A stretch of DNA of 64,000 nucleotides from the NCBI RefSeq assembly GCF_003226325.1, contig NZ_PDOD01000005.1:186001-250000 (forward strand), written 5' to 3'. The DNA is from Salipaludibacillus keqinensis. GTDB taxonomy: Bacteria; Bacillota; Bacilli; Bacillales; Salisediminibacteriaceae. Below, in pieces: positions 63,117-64,000 of this stretch (position 1 is its first letter; the number at the start of each line of letters is the position of its first letter). Both the position numbers and the translations under genes were made by a program. A model generated the notes under the pieces. It did not search any database. It was not told the DNA's origin and was given only the letters and a program-made list of their open reading frames with translations.

Positions 63117-64000
63117 TTAGTGACCAGAAGCTTTACTCAAGCCGCCAATCCGATCCATTAAATCAGTACTCTCTTTATTCATTCCTTTGAGTTCAACCTT
63201 CACGTTCCGTTGATCAAACTTATGCTCAATTTTATCGATTGCTCCGATAGCAGAGTCATCCCATAAATGAGCATCTGAAATATCTAAGACAACTTTATGA
63301 ACAGATTCATCATAATTGACCTGATCTAAAAAGTCTGTGACAGATGCAAAAAATAGTTGACCGTGAATTTCGTAAGTTCGCACATCACCTTTATCATTCA
63401 GATATTTCTCAACTCGAACTTTCGAAACTTTCCAAGCGAAGAATATAGCACTTAAGACAACACCAGTTAAGACACCGATAGATAAGTCGTGAGTATATAC
63501 CACAGTCCCGACAGTTACTACCATAACAATCGCATCGGTACGAGGTATGCGATGAATGTTTCGTAATGATGACCAGTCGAAGGTACCGATTGATACCATG
63601 ATCATCACACCAGCGAGGGCAGCCATAGGAATTTGTACAACTAATCCACCTAAGACTATGATTAAAAACATTAAGAAAATGCCTGCTACGAGAGAAGATA
63701 ATCGACCATTACCACCTGATTTTACATTTATGACGGATTGTCCAATCATAGCACAACCGGCCATACCCCCAAAGCAACCTGTGATCATGTTAGCTATTCC
63801 TTGACCGCGAGACTCTTTATTTTTATTGCTATCTGTGTCAGTCATATCATCGACAATTGAAGCTGTTAACAGTGTTTCTAACAAACCAACAATAGCTAAA
63901 GCGACTGAATATGGAAGAATAATCATGAGCGTTTCAAAGTTCAAAGGAATATTTGGTAATGCAAATACAGGTAATGCTTGAGTAAGTGCGCCCATATCTC
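63117..64000 (-). CDS. SulP family anion transporter, 3' part
   Basis: Only the C-terminal portion (at least 292 residues) is in the window; the reading frame stays open to the right edge, so the 5' end lies outside. GQGIANMITGCFGGMAGCAMIG and PMAALAGVMIMVSIGTFDWS are SulP signatures in the membrane part, and a C-terminal STAS domain follows (VHKVVLDISDAHLWDDSAIG near residue 235). Substrate may be bicarbonate, sulfate or another anion. Confidence 0.9.
   Translation of the reverse strand, partial: DMGALTQALPVFALPNIPLNFETLMIILPYSVALAIVGLLETLLTASIVDDMTDTDSNKNKESRGQGIANMITGCFGGMAGCAMIGQSVINVKSGGNGRLSSLVAGIFLMFLIIVLGGLVVQIPMAALAGVMIMVSIGTFDWSSLRNIHRIPRTDAIVMVVTVGTVVYTHDLSIGVLTGVVLSAIFFAWKVSKVRVEKYLNDKGDVRTYEIHGQLFFASVTDFLDQVNYDESVHKVVLDISDAHLWDDSAIGAIDKIEHKFDQRNVKVELKGMNKESTDLMDRIGGLSKASGH

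Overview
The window looks like an ordinary chromosomal stretch from a member of the Bacillaceae, probably a halophilic or alkaliphilic one. The evidence is strong Shine-Dalgarno sites with many TTG and GTG starts, an S-box and an M-box leader, YtvA-type and PgsBCA-type genes, Bacillus-style metI-metC-yitJ-metH order, acidic secreted proteins, and part of the futalosine menaquinone route. I see no rRNA, tRNA, CRISPR array, prophage or intact insertion sequence. The genus is inference.

Layout. 1-838: no convincing gene; several hairpins and repeat fragments. 839-4987: a persulfide dioxygenase-rhodanese fusion (CstB type), then modABC for molybdate uptake. 5093-10113 (minus): a poly-gamma-glutamate operon, pgsB-pgsC-pgsA-ggt. 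10344-11831: mqnB-mqnD. 12359-14386: a decaying patch with a frameshifted EAL gene, a methyltransferase with its middle deleted and a GNAT stub. 14478-16014 (minus): a lipoprotein sortase overlapping the gene of its likely MPQTG-type substrate. 17096-25027: a SAM-riboswitch-controlled methionine operon.

25092-30211: tandem hairpin repeats, a CatE-like dioxygenase, Mn-dependent pyrophosphatase, an SDR, a HAD phosphatase and an inositol-phosphatase-like enzyme. 30311-35692 (minus): phnDCEE transporter and an amino-acid ABC transporter without its ATPase. 35942-39634: TetR regulator and RND pump. 40025-44156: uppP, an ABM monooxygenase, M-box-controlled mgtE, murB. 44620-45364: arsR-arsD with no ars pump nearby. 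45454-50096: GNAT, ferritin-like protein, YtaF/MntP-like protein, pirin, azoreductase, MarR and a YdjM-like protein. 50538-55508: galK-galE-galT plus a ROK repressor. 55701-64000: YtvA-like blue-light receptor, small membrane proteins, catalase with a long complex upstream region, MarR-MATE, and uspA with a SulP transporter cut by the window edge.

The genes form small independent operons around nutrient uptake, one-carbon and sulfur metabolism, cell envelope, and redox or toxicant stress. I found no single large unknown system. The most interesting material is regulatory and structural: phased intergenic tandem repeats at three loci (21, 42 and 51 bp), a 104-bp hairpin repeat, paired dyads before azoR, a perfect 20-bp palindrome and hairpin series before katA, a self-contained sortase-substrate pair, and the fresh gene decay at 12.4-14.4 kb.
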